In this document: positions 17,345-27,213 of the stretch, one piece after another | Layout: each line of letters begins with the position of its first letter | How positions within the stretch are numbered: position 1 is the first letter of the stretch | NCBI RefSeq assembly: GCF_001546115.1 | Contig: NZ_KQ955210.1 | Coordinates: forward strand, 5,669-69,668 | Direction of reading: 5' to 3' | DNA: 64,000 nt | DNA from: Paracoccus aminovorans | GTDB taxonomy: Bacteria > Pseudomonadota > Alphaproteobacteria > Rhodobacterales > Rhodobacteraceae | The notes under the pieces: model-generated | What the model saw: only the letters and a program-made list of their open reading frames with translations | What the model was told of the DNA's origin: nothing | The model's database searches: none | Made by a program: the position numbers and the translations under genes

Positions 17345-19935
17345 ACCAGGTCCAGCGCCTCGCGGGCGCTGATCGTGTCGGGGTTGAGCTCGCGCAGCCG
17401 GGTCTCGACCGCCGAGGCGCGGGGTTTGGGCGCGGGCGGCGGCGCGGCGCGGAACAGCGGCAGGTCGTCCAGCAGCGCGGCGGGCTTGGCGCCTTCGCGT
17501 TCGCCGCTTTCCAACTGGTGCAGGATGTCGCGGGCGCGTTCGACCACGGCATCGGGCAGGCCAGCCAGCCGCGCCACCTGCACGCCATAGCTGCGGTCGG
17601 CGGCACCCTTCCTGACCTCGTGCAGGAAGATCACCTCGCCTTCCCATTCGCGCACCGCGACGGTGGCATTCTCGACGCCCGGCAATCGGGCGGACAGGCT
17701 GGTCATCTCGTGGTAATGCGTGGCGAACAGCGCCCGGCAGCGGTTCTTGCCATGCAGGTGCTCCATCACCGCCCAGGCGATGCTGAGCCCGTCCCAGGTC
17801 GCGGTGCCGCGGCCGATCTCGTCGAGGATCACCAGCGCGTGGTCGTCGGCCTGGTTCAGGATCGCCGCGGTCTCGACCATCTCGACCATGAAGGTGGACC
17901 GTCCCCGCGCCAGGTCGTCCGCCGCGCCGACGCGACTGAAAAGCTGGCTGACCAGGCCGATATGGGCGCGGGTCGCGGGGACGAAGGCGCCGGCCTGGGC
18001 CAGGATGGCGATCAGCGCGTTCTGGCGCAGAAAGGTCGATTTCCCGGCCATGTTCGGCCCGGTCAGCAGCCAGATCGCCGGCGTGGCGCCTTCGGTCAGG
18101 GCGCAGTCGTTGGCGACGAAGGCCTCGCCCTTGCGCCGCAGCGCGCGTTCCACCACCGGGTGGCGGCCGCCCTCGATCACGAAGGTGCGCGAGGCATCGA
18201 CCTCGGGGCGCACCCAGCCCTCGCCATTGGCGAGGTCGGCGAAGGCGGCGGTCAGGTCGATCTCGGCCAAGGCGCGGGCCGCCTGTCCCAGCGGGCCGGC
18301 GCGGTCCAGCACGGCGCGGGTCAGGCGGGCGAAGATCTCGCGCTCGATCTCCAGCGCGCGGTCGCGGGCGTTCAGGATGCGGGTTTCCAGTTCCGACAGT
18401 TCGACGGTGGTGAAGCGGATCTGGTTGGCGGTGGTCTGGCGGTGGATGAAGCGGGCGTTCAGCGGCGGGGCCAGCATGCGCTCGGCATGGGTCGAGGTGG
18501 TCTCGATGAAATAGCCCAGCACGTTGTTATGCTTGATCTTCAGGCTGGTGACGCCGGTCTCCGCGATATAATCGGCCTGCATGCGGGCGATGACGCCGCG
18601 GCCCTCGTCGCGCAAGGCGCGGGTCTCGTCCAGCTCGGGCTCAAAGCCCGGCGCGGTGAAGCCGCCGTCGCGGGTCAGGAGCGGCGGCTCGGCGACCAGC
18701 GCATCGTCCAGAAGGTCGATCAACTCGTCATGCCCGGTCAGGTCGCGGGCGGCATCCGTCAGCACGGCGATGTCGTCGCAGCCCAGCAGCGCGGCGATGG
18801 CCGCCCCCTGCGTCAGCGCAGCGCGGATCGCGCCGAGGTCGCGCGGCCCGCCGCGGTCCAGTGCCAGCCGCGACAGCGCCCGGTCCATGTCCGGGGCGCG
18901 GGCCAGCGCCTCGCGCAGATCGGCGGTCAGGCGCGGGTCCGCGGCCAGATGCGCCACCGCCGCCTGCCGGGCGTGGATTTCGCCCAGGTCGCGCGAGGGG
19001 GCGCTGATGCGGCGTTCGAGCAGGCGGGCGCCGCCGGCGGTCGCGGTGCGGTCGATGGCGGCAAGCAGCGAGCCCTCGCGCCCGCCCGACAGCGCCTGGG
19101 TCAGTTCCAGGTTGCGCCGGGTCGCGGCGTCGATCTGCATGGCGCCGCCCGCCGCCTCGCGCACCGGCGGGCGGATCAGCGGCATCCGGCCCTTTTGCGT
19201 CAGCTCCAGATAGTCGGCGATGGCGCCCATCGCGGCAAGCTCGGCCCGGCTGAAGCTGCCGAAGCCGTCCAGCGTCTCGACCTGGAACAGTGCGCAAAGC
19301 CGGCGGGCGGCGGCGGCGCTGTCGAAGCTGCCGGCGGGACGCTCGGTCAGGGCGCAGCCGGCCTCGCGCGCGATCTCGTCGAGGCGCGCGCCCTCGGCGA
19401 CCAGCAGTTCGCGCGGGGCATGGCGGGCCAGTTCCGGCGCCAGCCGCGCGGGCGGGCAGGGCATGACGCGGAATTCGCCGGTGGAAATATCGACCCAGGC
19501 CAGCGCGCAATCGTCGCGCACGCTGGCGAAGCTGGCCAGGAAATTGTGCCGCCGCGCCTCCAGCAGCGATTCCTCGGTCAGAGTGCCGGGCGTCACCAGC
19601 CGCACCACGTCGCGGGCCACGACCGACTTGGCGCCGCGTTTCTTCGCCTCGGCCGGGTCCTCCAGCTGCTCGGCGATGGCGACGCGGAAGCCCTTGCGGA
19701 TCAGGGTCAGCAGATAGCTTTCGGCGGCATGGACCGGCACGCCGCACATCGGGATCGGTTCGCCCAGATGCGTGCCGCGCTTGGTCAGCGCGATGTCCAG
19801 CGCGGCCGAGGCGGCCAGCGCGTCCTGAAAGAACATTTCGTAGAAATCGCCCATGCGATAGAACAGCAGCGCGCCGGGGTTCGCCTCGCGGATCGCCAGA
19901 TACTGGGCCATCATCGGGGTCGGTTGATCGCTCAT
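17308..19935 (-). CDS. mutS: DNA mismatch repair protein MutS
   Basis: An 875-residue full-length MutS, which binds mismatches and recruits MutL. The mismatch-contact motif lies in [13 protein letters not shown] near residue 30 (Phe-x-Glu). The ATPase domain has Walker [17 protein letters not shown], Walker [19 protein letters not shown], and [12 protein letters not shown]. Domain order (mismatch-binding, connector, core with clamp, ATPase) and length are normal. The start ATG is at 19935. The gene is transcribed leftward alone and its 3' end overlaps the GT61 gene by 37 bp in convergent orientation. Confidence 0.97.
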   Translation of the reverse strand: MSDQPTPMMAQYLAIREANPGALLFYRMGDFYEMFFQDALAASAALDIALTKRGTHLGEPIPMCGVPVHAAESYLLTLIRKGFRVAIAEQLEDPAEAKKRGAKSVVARDVVRLVTPGTLTEESLLEARRHNFLASFASVRDDCALAWVDISTGEFRVMPCPPARLAPELARHAPRELLVAEGARLDEIAREAGCALTERPAGSFDSAAAARRLCALFQVETLDGFGSFSRAELAAMGAIADYLELTQKGRMPLIRPPVREAAGGAMQIDAATRRNLELTQALSGGREGSLLAAIDRTATAGGARLLERRISAPSRDLGEIHARQAAVAHLAADPRLTADLREALARAPDMDRALSRLALDRGGPRDLGAIRAALTQGAAIAALLGCDDIAVLTDAARDLTGHDELIDLLDDALVAEPPLLTRDGGFTAPGFEPELDETRALRDEGRGVIARMQADYIAETGVTSLKIKHNNVLGYFIETTSTHAERMLAPPLNARFIHRQTTANQIRFTTVELSELETRILNARDRALEIEREIFARLTRAVLDRAGPLGQAARALAEIDLTAAFADLANGEGWVRPEVDASRTFVIEGGRHPVVERALRRKGEAFVANDCALTEGATPAIWLLTGPNMAGKSTFLRQNALIAILAQAGAFVPATRAHIGLVSQLFSRVGAADDLARGRSTFMVEMVETAAILNQADDHALVILDEIGRGTATWDGLSIAWAVMEHLHGKNRCRALFATHYHEMTSLSARLPGVENATVAVREWEGEVIFLHEVRKGAADRSYGVQVARLAGLPDAVVERARDILHQLESGEREGAKPAALLDDLPLFRAAPPPAPKPRASAVETRLRELNPDTISAREALDLVYELRGLLDAPG

Positions 19936-20091
19936 GTCCTGCCTTTCGCCTGCGCTGCCGCCGTTCTAGGGGATGCGCCGGGCGATGCAAACAGCATCGG
20001 CGCAAGATACGGGCAGGGCGTGAAAAATTCCGGTGACAGCGCGCCCGCGTTACGGCATCGTCGCGGCAAATACGCTTGCGGGGCCTTTGAC

Positions 20092-20931
20092 ATGAGATCG
20101 CTGATTCTGGGCGCATTGCTGCTGACCGTCGCGCAGGCGGCGGTGGCGGCCTGCCCGGATGTCTCGCTGATGCAGAACGCGGCGCGGGGCTGGCTGGCCG
20201 GCCAGCGCCTGCCCGATCCCCTGGTGCGCAGCGTCGAGGACGGGGCCTGCGCCTATGCCGCTTTCCGCGGCATCCTCGAGGCCGAGATGGGGCCGCCGGT
20301 CGGCGTCAAGGTCGGGCTGGTCTCGAAGCCGGCGCAAAGGCATTTCGGCGTCTCCGAGCCGATGGCCGGGGCGCTGTTCGCGCCGATGCTGCTGCCCGAC
20401 GGCGCCCGGCTCAGCCTGAAGGGCAGCCGCACGCCGTTTTTCGAGGCCGACCTGGTGGTGACCGTCGGCAGCGCCGCGATCATGCAGGCCACCACGCGCG
20501 AGGAGGTGGCGGCGGCGCTGCGCGACGTGCGCCCCTTCATCGAGGTGCCGGACGTGGCGCTGCGCGACGGGGTCACGGCGACCGCGCCGCTGCTGGCCGC
20601 CTATGGGCTGACGCCCTGGCGCGGGGTGCTGGGGCGCGGCATTGCCGTGGCCGACCTGGCCGATCCGGTCGCGGACCTGGGCGCGCTGACCGCGACGCTG
20701 AAGCTGGACGGCAAGCGCATCGACAGTGCCTCGGGCGAGGTGCTGATGGGCCATCCGCTGGACGTGGTGCTGTGGCTGGTCCGGCAGGGCGGCTATGAGC
20801 TGAAGCCGGGCTCGGTGATCTCGCTCGGCACGCTGGGCAAGCTGTATCCGGCCTATGTCGGCCACCGGGTCGAGGTCGAATACCGCCTGGGCGGGCGGGC
20901 GATGAAGGTCGGCGCGACGCTGGTGCCCTGA
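20092..20931 (+). CDS. Exported hydratase-like protein (2-keto-4-pentenoate hydratase / FAH superfamily)
   Basis: A 279-residue protein resembling 2-keto-4-pentenoate hydratases (MhpD-like, fumarylacetoacetate hydrolase fold): MGPPVGVKVGLVSKPAQ, FFEADLVVTVG, RPFIEVPDV, and SGEVLMGHPLDVVLWLV. Unusually for this family it begins with a convincing Sec signal peptide (MRSLILGALLLTVAQAAVA), predicting a periplasmic protein. The metal-binding acidic residues appear partly kept (EAD, E in IEVPD). ATG 20092 is chosen because it gives the signal peptide directly. Function outside the cytoplasm is unknown; a binding rather than catalytic role is possible. Confidence 0.75.
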   Translation: MRSLILGALLLTVAQAAVAACPDVSLMQNAARGWLAGQRLPDPLVRSVEDGACAYAAFRGILEAEMGPPVGVKVGLVSKPAQRHFGVSEPMAGALFAPMLLPDGARLSLKGSRTPFFEADLVVTVGSAAIMQATTREEVAAALRDVRPFIEVPDVALRDGVTATAPLLAAYGLTPWRGVLGRGIAVADLADPVADLGALTATLKLDGKRIDSASGEVLMGHPLDVVLWLVRQGGYELKPGSVISLGTLGKLYPAYVGHRVEVEYRLGGRAMKVGATLVP

Positions 20932-20941
20932 CCCCGCGTCA

Positions 20942-20961
20942 GCCTGCCGCTTTGGGCAGGG
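20942..20961. promoter_or_regulatory. lux-box-like palindrome, or terminator hairpin
   Basis: GCCTGCCGCTTTGGGCAGGG contains CTG-N10-CAG. Its reverse complement (core CTGCCCAAAGCGGCAG) matches the other lux-box-like sites. It lies 10 bp after the hydratase stop and 110 bp before the ABC binding-protein ATG. It can equally form a 6-bp hairpin, but no T-run follows, so its role is ambiguous. Confidence 0.4.
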
Positions 20962-21071
20962 GGCGGAAAAAACCTTTGCTTTGCCGGGGGCTGTGTCGCA
21001 ACACTGTCATCCGGGGCCGCTAGGTGGCAGCCAGCCGCCGATGGGGCGTGTTCTGGAACGGAGTAGATCAT

Positions 21072-22178
21072 ATGACCATTCAATCGCGTGCGGCGGGGCT
21101 TGCCGCCCTGGTCGCGCTGGCGGCCTCGGGTGCGGCCTCGGCGCAGGATCTGGCGGCGCTGGAAGCGGCCGCCAAGGCCGAGGGCATGCTGACCACCATC
21201 GCGCTGCCGCATGACTGGTGCAACTACGGCGGCGTGATCGAGGGTTTCAAGGCGAAATACTCCGAGATCAAGGTGAACGAGCTGAACCCCGACGCGGGCT
21301 CGGCCGATGAGCTGGAGGCGATCCGCGCCAACAAGGACAACAAGGGTCCGCAGGCGCCCGACGTGATCGACGTCGGCCTGTCCTTCGGCCCGCAGGCCAA
21401 GGCCGAGGGGCTGATCCAGCCCTACAAGGTCGCGACCTGGGACTCGATCCCCGAGGATGCCAAGGACGCCGAAGGCTATTGGTATGGCGACTATTACGGC
21501 GTCATGGCCTTCGGCGTGAACTCGGACCTGATCGACACGGTGCCGAAAACCTGGAAGGACCTGACCAAGCCGGAATATGCCAACGCCTTCGCGCTGGCCG
21601 GCGATCCGCGCGCCTCGGCCCAGGCGATCATCTCGGTCATGGCGGCCGGGATCGCCAATGGCGGCGAGGCCGGCGAGGCTTCGGGCCAGAAGGGCATGGA
21701 GCTGATGGCCGAGGTGAACAAGGCCGGCAATTTCGTTCCGGTGATCGGCAAGTCGGCGACCATCGCGCAAGGGGCCACGCCGATCGTAACCGCCTGGGAC
21801 TACAACCTTTTGTCCTGGCGCGACGGGCTGAACGGCAACCCGCCGGTCGAGGTGGTGATCCCCGAGGACGGCGTGGTCGCGGGCGTCTATGTCCAGGCGA
21901 TCTCGGCCTATGCGCCGCATCCGAACGCGGCCAAGCTGTGGATGGAATACCTGTATTCCGACGAGGGGCAGCTGGGCTGGCTCAAGGGCTATTGCCACCC
22001 GATCCGCTTCAACGACCTGGCCAAGGCCGGCAAGATCCCGCAAGAGATGCTGGACGCGCTGCCGCCGGCCGCCGCCTATGAAAAGGCGATCTTCCCGACG
22101 CTGGAGCAGCAGGAGGCCAACAAGAAGGTCGTGACCGAGGGCTGGGACAAGGTCGTCGGCGCCGCCGTCAAGGAGTAA
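21072..22178 (+). CDS. ABC importer periplasmic binding protein (PotD/AfuA-like)
   Basis: A 368-residue extracellular solute-binding protein family 1 member with signal peptide MTIQSRAAGLAALVALAASGAASA. The mature protein begins QDLAALEAAAKAEGMLT. Two Cys (HDWCNYGG and KGYCHPIR) may form a disulfide. Together with the permease pair and PotA-like ATPase downstream it resembles the putrescine/spermidine/iron(III) class of importers. The ligand cannot be assigned from sequence. It heads a four-gene operon; a 187-bp spacer with a strong hairpin separates it from the first permease, as often seen when binding protein is made in excess. Confidence 0.88.
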   Translation: MTIQSRAAGLAALVALAASGAASAQDLAALEAAAKAEGMLTTIALPHDWCNYGGVIEGFKAKYSEIKVNELNPDAGSADELEAIRANKDNKGPQAPDVIDVGLSFGPQAKAEGLIQPYKVATWDSIPEDAKDAEGYWYGDYYGVMAFGVNSDLIDTVPKTWKDLTKPEYANAFALAGDPRASAQAIISVMAAGIANGGEAGEASGQKGMELMAEVNKAGNFVPVIGKSATIAQGATPIVTAWDYNLLSWRDGLNGNPPVEVVIPEDGVVAGVYVQAISAYAPHPNAAKLWMEYLYSDEGQLGWLKGYCHPIRFNDLAKAGKIPQEMLDALPPAAAYEKAIFPTLEQQEANKKVVTEGWDKVVGAAVKE

Positions 22179-22199
22179 CTGTAAAGTAACGAAAAGCGT

Positions 22200-22232
22200 G
22201 TACACCGGGCGTGCACCGGGCGTACACCGCCT
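22200..22232 (+). repeat. Three 11-bp tandem repeats in the ABC operon spacer
   Basis: The units gtacaccgggc, gtgcaccgggc and gtacaccgcct follow one another directly after the binding-protein gene. They may seed secondary structure ahead of the hairpin at 22276-22301. No known regulatory element was recognised. Confidence 0.5.
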
Positions 22233-22275
22233 GTGCCCGGGGCGTCGTCCGGAACGGCGGCCCGCATCAGGAACA

Positions 22276-22301
22276 GCCCCGCCCGCATCTTCGGGCGGGG
22301 C
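22276..22301 (+). terminator. Strong 10-bp hairpin between binding protein and permease genes
   Basis: GCCCCGCCCG and CGGGCGGGGC pair perfectly around CATCTT. There is no T-run, so it is more likely an mRNA-stabilising or partially terminating (attenuating) stem-loop than a full terminator. It would protect the 3' end of the upstream binding-protein message. Confidence 0.6.
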
Positions 22302-22365
22302 GCAAGGGCAACCGGCCGAGCCGGGAAACAGTCACGGCGCGAAGGGGCGCCGGCAGGAACCACGC

Positions 22366-23214
22366 ATGACGCGACTGAACTGGAACTGGCTGGGCGTGGT
22401 GCCCTTCTTCGCCTTCGCGGCGCTGTTTCTGATCCTGCCGACGATGAACATCGTCATCGGCGCCTTCCGGAATCCCGAGGGCGGCTTCACGCTGGCGAAT
22501 CTCGCCGGGCTCGCCTCGCCGCGCATCGTCGAGAGCTTCGCGATCTCGATCAAGGTGTCGCTCGCCTCGGCCGTGCTGGGCTGCCTGATCGGTTTCGCCA
22601 TGGCGGCGGCGGTGGTCATGGGCGGCTTGCCGGGCTGGATCAAGGCGCCGCTGATGACCTTTTCCGGCGTCGCCTCGAACTTCGCCGGCGTGCCGCTGGC
22701 CTTCGCCTTCATCTCGACGCTGGGTCGGGTCGGGCTGGTCACCATGCTGCTGCGGCAATGGTTCGGCATCAACATCTATGCCATGGGTTTCAACCTGCTC
22801 AGCTTCTGGGGCCTGACGCTGACCTATCTGTTCTTCCAGATCCCGCTGATGATCCTCATCATCACCCCGGCGCTGGAGGGGCTGAAGCGCGAATGGCGCG
22901 AGGCGGCCGAGGTGCTGGGCGCCTCGACCTTCCAATACTGGCGCATGGTGGCGCTGCCGATCCTGTTCCCCTCGCTGCTGGGCACCTTTGCGCTGCTGTT
23001 TGCCAACAGTTTCGGGGCGGTCGCCACGGCCTATGCGCTGACCGGCTCGTCGCTGTCCATCGTGCCGATCATGCTGTTCGCGCAGATCCGCGGCGACGTG
23101 CTGCAGGACCCGCATCTGGGCTATGCCATGGCCTTCGGCATGATCGTCGTCACCGGCCTGGCCAACCTGGCCTATGTCGTCATGCGCGCCCGCGCCGAGC
23201 GGTGGATGCGATGA
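22366..23214 (+). CDS. ABC importer permease (PotB-like)
   Basis: A 282-residue inner-membrane permease with about six hydrophobic segments. The cytoplasmic EAA loop for ATPase contact is EWREAAEVLGASTFQYWRM, followed by LPILFPSLLG. The start is ATG 22366; longer in-frame starts run through the hairpin and repeat region and are not hydrophobic. The stop overlaps the next permease start (ATGA at 23211-23214), so the two subunits are translationally coupled. It forms the channel with the second permease and receives substrate from the binding protein. Confidence 0.9.
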   Translation: MTRLNWNWLGVVPFFAFAALFLILPTMNIVIGAFRNPEGGFTLANLAGLASPRIVESFAISIKVSLASAVLGCLIGFAMAAAVVMGGLPGWIKAPLMTFSGVASNFAGVPLAFAFISTLGRVGLVTMLLRQWFGINIYAMGFNLLSFWGLTLTYLFFQIPLMILIITPALEGLKREWREAAEVLGASTFQYWRMVALPILFPSLLGTFALLFANSFGAVATAYALTGSSLSIVPIMLFAQIRGDVLQDPHLGYAMAFGMIVVTGLANLAYVVMRARAERWMR

Positions 23215-23993
23215 AGCGGCTGTGGTCCTGGGCGGCGCTGGCCCTTGGCGCGCTGTATTTCCTGCTGCCGCTGATCGGCACCATCGAGTTCTCGCTGCGG
23301 ATGCGGCGCGGGGAATATTCGCTGGACGCCTATCGTTCCGTGCTGTCGGACGCGGCCTTTCGGCAGACCTTCAGCTATTCCGTGGTCATGGCGCTGCTGA
23401 CCATCGTGCTGGGGGTGCTGATCGTGGTGCCGACCGCCTATTGGGTGCGGCTGCGCCTGCCGCGGCTGCGCCCGGTGATCGAGTTCATCACCCTGCTGCC
23501 GCTGGTGATCCCGGCCATCGTCGTGGTCTTCGGCTATATCCGGCTTTACAACACCAGCTCGATCCTGCCGCTGACCGGCACCGCCTCGGGCACCAACCTG
23601 CTGCTCTTGTGCGGCTATGCCACGCTGGCGCTGCCCTATATGTATCGCGCCGTCGACACCGGGCTTTCGACGCTGGACGTGCGCAGCCTGACCGAGGCCG
23701 CGCAATCGCTGGGCGCCGGCTGGACCCGGATCATCGGCCGGCTGATCCTGCCCAATGTGCTGGGCGCGGTGATGTCGGGCGCCTTCCTGTCCTTCGCCAT
23801 CGTCATCGGCGAATTCACCATGGCGGCGCTGCTGAACCGCCCGGCCTTCGGGCCCTACATGCAGCTGCTGGGCGCGAACCGCGCCTATGAGCCGGCGGCG
23901 CTGGCGGTGATCGCCTTTGCCGTCACCTGGGGCTGCATGGGGCTGATGCAGCTGATCTCCCGCCTGTTCGGCACAGGGATGCAAGCGAAATGA
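23211..23993 (+). CDS. ABC importer permease (PotC-like)
   Basis: A 260-residue second permease subunit. It has about six membrane segments and an EAA loop, LTEAAQSLGAGWTRIIGR followed by LILPNVLGAVMSG. Start ATG 23211 overlaps the previous stop and its own stop overlaps the ATPase start at 23990, giving a fully coupled permease-permease-ATPase unit. Pairing two unequal permeases is usual for polyamine and iron-type importers. Confidence 0.9.
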   Translation: MKRLWSWAALALGALYFLLPLIGTIEFSLRMRRGEYSLDAYRSVLSDAAFRQTFSYSVVMALLTIVLGVLIVVPTAYWVRLRLPRLRPVIEFITLLPLVIPAIVVVFGYIRLYNTSSILPLTGTASGTNLLLLCGYATLALPYMYRAVDTGLSTLDVRSLTEAAQSLGAGWTRIIGRLILPNVLGAVMSGAFLSFAIVIGEFTMAALLNRPAFGPYMQLLGANRAYEPAALAVIAFAVTWGCMGLMQLISRLFGTGMQAK

Positions 23994-25024
23994 CCTTCCT
24001 GACCCTCGACCACCTGCAGAAATCCTTTGGCCCGACGCGGGTGGTGCATGACTTCGACCTGGGGGTCGAGAAGGGCGAGTTCGTGTCGTTCCTGGGCCCC
24101 TCGGGTTGCGGCAAGACCACGGTGCTGCGCATGGTCGCGGGGTTCGAGAGCCCCAGCGCCGGCCGCATCGTGATCGACGGCCAGGACGTGACGCGGCTGC
24201 GGCCGAACCAGCGCAAGATCGGCATGGTGTTCCAGGCCTATGCGCTGTTCCCGAACCTGACCGTGGCCGAGAACGTCGGCTTCGGGCTGAAGGTCGCGGG
24301 CCTGCCCCGGGCCGAGCGCGGGTCGCGCGTGGCCGAGATGCTGGAGCTGATCGGCCTGCCGGACCTGGGCGGGCGCTATCCCTGGCAGCTGTCGGGCGGC
24401 CAGCAGCAGCGGGTGGCGCTGGCCCGGGCGCTGGCGCCGCGGCCGCGCGTCCTGCTGCTGGACGAGCCCTTGTCGGCGCTGGATGCCAAGATCCGCGTCA
24501 GCCTGCGCAACCAGATCCGCGCGATCCAGCAGCAGCTGGGCATCACCACCATTTTCGTGACCCATGACCAGGAGGAGGCGCTGTCGATTTCCGACCGCAT
24601 CGTGGTCATGCACAAGGGCGTCGCCGACCAGACCGGCACGCCCGCGCAGATCTACAACCAGCCGGCCACCGATTTCGTCGCGGGTTTCGTCGGCACGCTG
24701 AACCGTTTCGAGGCCGAGGTGCTGGACCCCGGCACTGGCCTGGTCCGCGTCGAGGGGCATGAGATCGCGCTGGACCGGCCCCTGCCTGCCGGCCGCATCG
24801 CGCTGGCCGCTCGGCCCGAGAGCCTGCAGATCGCCGAGGCGGGCATCCCGGCCGAGATCACCGGGGCCGAATTCCTGGGCTCGGTGCAGCGGCTGCGGGC
24901 GCGGGTCGCCGGGCGCGAGGTGGTGCTGGACCGGTTCAACGCCCCGGGCGCCGAATTGCCGCGCCCGGGCCAGCGGTTGCACCTGACCGCCACGCCGGGC
25001 GGCTGGCTGGTGCTGGGCGGCTGA
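23990..25024 (+). CDS. ABC importer ATP-binding protein (PotA-like)
   Basis: A 344-residue ATPase. Walker A is GPSGCGKTT, the Q-loop lies in MVFQAYALFPNLTV, the signature is LSGGQQQRVALARAL, Walker B is LLLDEPLSALDA, and the switch His is in FVTHDQEEAL. A C-terminal TOBE-type domain (~residues 240-340, with LAARPESLQI) is typical of the PotA/FbpC/MalK group and may sense substrate or regulatory ligands. It is the last gene of the operon; the lux-box-like site of the next transcription unit begins 20 bp after its stop. Confidence 0.93.
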   Translation: MTFLTLDHLQKSFGPTRVVHDFDLGVEKGEFVSFLGPSGCGKTTVLRMVAGFESPSAGRIVIDGQDVTRLRPNQRKIGMVFQAYALFPNLTVAENVGFGLKVAGLPRAERGSRVAEMLELIGLPDLGGRYPWQLSGGQQQRVALARALAPRPRVLLLDEPLSALDAKIRVSLRNQIRAIQQQLGITTIFVTHDQEEALSISDRIVVMHKGVADQTGTPAQIYNQPATDFVAGFVGTLNRFEAEVLDPGTGLVRVEGHEIALDRPLPAGRIALAARPESLQIAEAGIPAEITGAEFLGSVQRLRARVAGREVVLDRFNAPGAELPRPGQRLHLTATPGGWLVLGG

Positions 25025-25043
25025 TTGCGGTCGATTCCCTGTC

Positions 25044-25063
25044 ACCTGCCCAAAAGGACAGCT
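25044..25063. promoter_or_regulatory. lux-box-like operator (RTX-Hint gene)
   Basis: ACCTGCCCAAAAGGACAGCT has the CTG-N10-CAG layout and inverted symmetry (CTGYCC/GGRCAG). It ends 107 bp before the ATG at 25170, in the position expected for an activator site. Confidence 0.62.
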
Positions 25064-25169
25064 GACCCGGCGCCCATGCGCATGGTTTAAATCGGCATGA
25101 ATTCGCCGATTCGGTGAGATTCCTTTGCGGAAAACCGCGCCTGCGCATTACGAGTTCTGGAGATTTGAG

Positions 25170-27167
25170 ATGGTGACGATTCCGGGCACCGCCGGCAACG
25201 ACAGCCTTGTCGGCACGGCCGATAACGATTGGATCACGGGTGACGCAGGCGACGATACGCTGCAAGGGGGCGCCGGCAGGGACACGCTGGACGGCGCCAC
25301 CGGCAGCGATGTGGTCGATGGCGGCAGCGGCGCGGATCAGCTGATCTGGTCGGCCGATTCCGGCAGCAGCGGCGCGCCTGACGACTATCACGGCGGCGAC
25401 GGCGAGGACGGCTACAACCCGGACGTCTATTCCCTGTCCGGCGGCGACACGCTGAGCATGGTCACCGCCGGCGCCGGGGCGGGCGGCTTTGAGGTGACCT
25501 TCTCGACGCCGAATTCGGGCACGGCGCAGGATGCCTTTGGCAATACCCTGTCCTTCGACGGCATCGAGCGCGTCTCGACCGGCAACGGTGCCGATTTCAT
25601 CGACGCCACCGGCGCGGCGCCGGTCGATGGCCAGGGAATCCGCATCCAGACTGGCGGCGGCGACGATACCGTCCTCGCCGGCAATGGCGCGAATTATATC
25701 AACACCGGCGACGGCAACGACATCGTCCATGGCGGCTCGGGCTATGACCTGGTCGAGACAGGCACCGGCGACGACACCATCTACGGCAATGGCGGCACTG
25801 ACGGGTTTCGCTGGGGCGACGGCAATTACAACGGCGCCATCGGCAACGACGTCTATTACGGCGAATATGGCACCGGCACCATCGACCCCGGCTCGACCAA
25901 TACGCTGAACGCCTGGCAGCACGACACCGACGGCAATGGCGTCCGCCTGGTGCTGAACACCTCGACCAGCGGCACGGTGGATGCGACCGGCGCCGCGGCC
26001 GGGCACCTGGATTTCTACGAGTTCAACAATGTCATCACCGGCTCGGGCAATGACACGGTGGACGGCTCGGGCGCCGGGGTGGACGGGTTCCGCACCTATA
26101 CCGCCTGGGGCGACGACTCGATCCTGGGCAGCGCCGGCAATGACGAGATCGAGGGCGGCTGGGGCTCGGACACCATCGACGCCGGGGCCGGGAACGACCG
26201 CATCTCGATGGCGGGCGACCTGAACGCGGCTCATGCCTGGGACGACGACGGCCAGGACCTGCTGGTGCTGCGCGACGGCTTCGGCAATGACACCGTGCGC
26301 GCCTTTACCATCCGCGACTACAGCCAGCCGAACGATTGGGGCGGGGTCGACCACTTCCCGCAGGACCGGCTGGATGTCAGCGGGCTGCATGACGCGGACG
26401 GCAACCCGATCAACCTGGATGACGTCACCGTCGGCTCTTATGTCGACCCGCGCGACGACAGCACCCATGCGCTGCTGACCTTTCCGAACGGCGAAAGCCT
26501 GGTGCTCTATGAGGTCGATCCGGCCGATCTGACCCGGGCGCGGCTGCACGAATTGGGCATTCCCTGCTTCTGCCGCGGCACGCTGATCGCCACGGATCGC
26601 GGCGAAATCGCGGTTGAACAACTGGCGGTCGGTGACCTGGTCGTCACGCGCGACCATGGGTTGCAGCCGATTCGCTGGATCGGCACCCGGGCGCTGGATG
26701 CCGTGGACCTGGCGACGGCGCCGAAGCTGCGGCCGATCCGCATCCGCGCCGGCGCGTTGGGCCGCGGGCTGCCGCGCGCCGAGCTGATGGTCTCGCCCCA
26801 GCACCGCGTCCTGGTGCGCTCGGCCATCGCGCAGCGCATGTTCGGCGCGCCCGAGGTTCTGGTCGCGGCCAAGCAATTGCTGGCGATCGCGGGCATCGAG
26901 CAGGTCGAGGCGGGGGCGGTCGAATATATCCACCTGCTGTTCGAGCGGCACGAGATCGTGCTGTCGAACGGCGCCGAGACCGAGTCGCTTTACACCGGCG
27001 CCGAGGCGCTGAAGTCGGTCGGTGCGGCGGCGCGCGACGAGATCCTGACCCTGTTCCCCGAGCTGCGCGAGGGCCCGGCCGCGGCCGCGCGGCCGCTGGT
27101 GCCGGGGGGCAAGGCCAGGCAATTGGCAGAGCGGCACGCTCGGAACGGAAAGGCGCTGATCGGCTAG
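25170..27167 (+). CDS. RTX calcium-binding protein with C-terminal Hint domain
   Basis: A 665-residue secreted-type protein. Residues 1-50 carry RTX nonapeptides (GTAGNDSLVG, GDAGDDTLQGG, GGAGRDTLDG), with further scattered repeats (GSGNDTVDG, GSAGNDEIEGG) to about 350. A Hint_2 (hedgehog/intein) domain begins at IPCFCRGTLIATDRG near residue 465, with AVEQLAVGDLVVTRDHG, WIGTR and the His motif LMVSPQHRVLV. The first Cys is the candidate nucleophile. A short basic tail (ARQLAERHARNGK) follows. There is no N-terminal signal peptide. ATG 25170 is preferred to upstream non-RTX codons and has ggaga 7 bp upstream. It is a close paralogue of the gene at 27347 except for the C-terminal domain. Confidence 0.85.
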   Translation: MVTIPGTAGNDSLVGTADNDWITGDAGDDTLQGGAGRDTLDGATGSDVVDGGSGADQLIWSADSGSSGAPDDYHGGDGEDGYNPDVYSLSGGDTLSMVTAGAGAGGFEVTFSTPNSGTAQDAFGNTLSFDGIERVSTGNGADFIDATGAAPVDGQGIRIQTGGGDDTVLAGNGANYINTGDGNDIVHGGSGYDLVETGTGDDTIYGNGGTDGFRWGDGNYNGAIGNDVYYGEYGTGTIDPGSTNTLNAWQHDTDGNGVRLVLNTSTSGTVDATGAAAGHLDFYEFNNVITGSGNDTVDGSGAGVDGFRTYTAWGDDSILGSAGNDEIEGGWGSDTIDAGAGNDRISMAGDLNAAHAWDDDGQDLLVLRDGFGNDTVRAFTIRDYSQPNDWGGVDHFPQDRLDVSGLHDADGNPINLDDVTVGSYVDPRDDSTHALLTFPNGESLVLYEVDPADLTRARLHELGIPCFCRGTLIATDRGEIAVEQLAVGDLVVTRDHGLQPIRWIGTRALDAVDLATAPKLRPIRIRAGALGRGLPRAELMVSPQHRVLVRSAIAQRMFGAPEVLVAAKQLLAIAGIEQVEAGAVEYIHLLFERHEIVLSNGAETESLYTGAEALKSVGAAARDEILTLFPELREGPAAAARPLVPGGKARQLAERHARNGKALIG

Positions 27168-27213
27168 GAACGCGCAACCACAGGTGGAAATTGCAGAGCG
27201 GGATAGCCCTGCG

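Noticed and set aside
17518..20091. An upstream extension giving a 1137-residue protein that ends in the exported hydratase
   Set aside because: The extension is antisense to mutS. The hydratase has its own signal peptide start at 20092.
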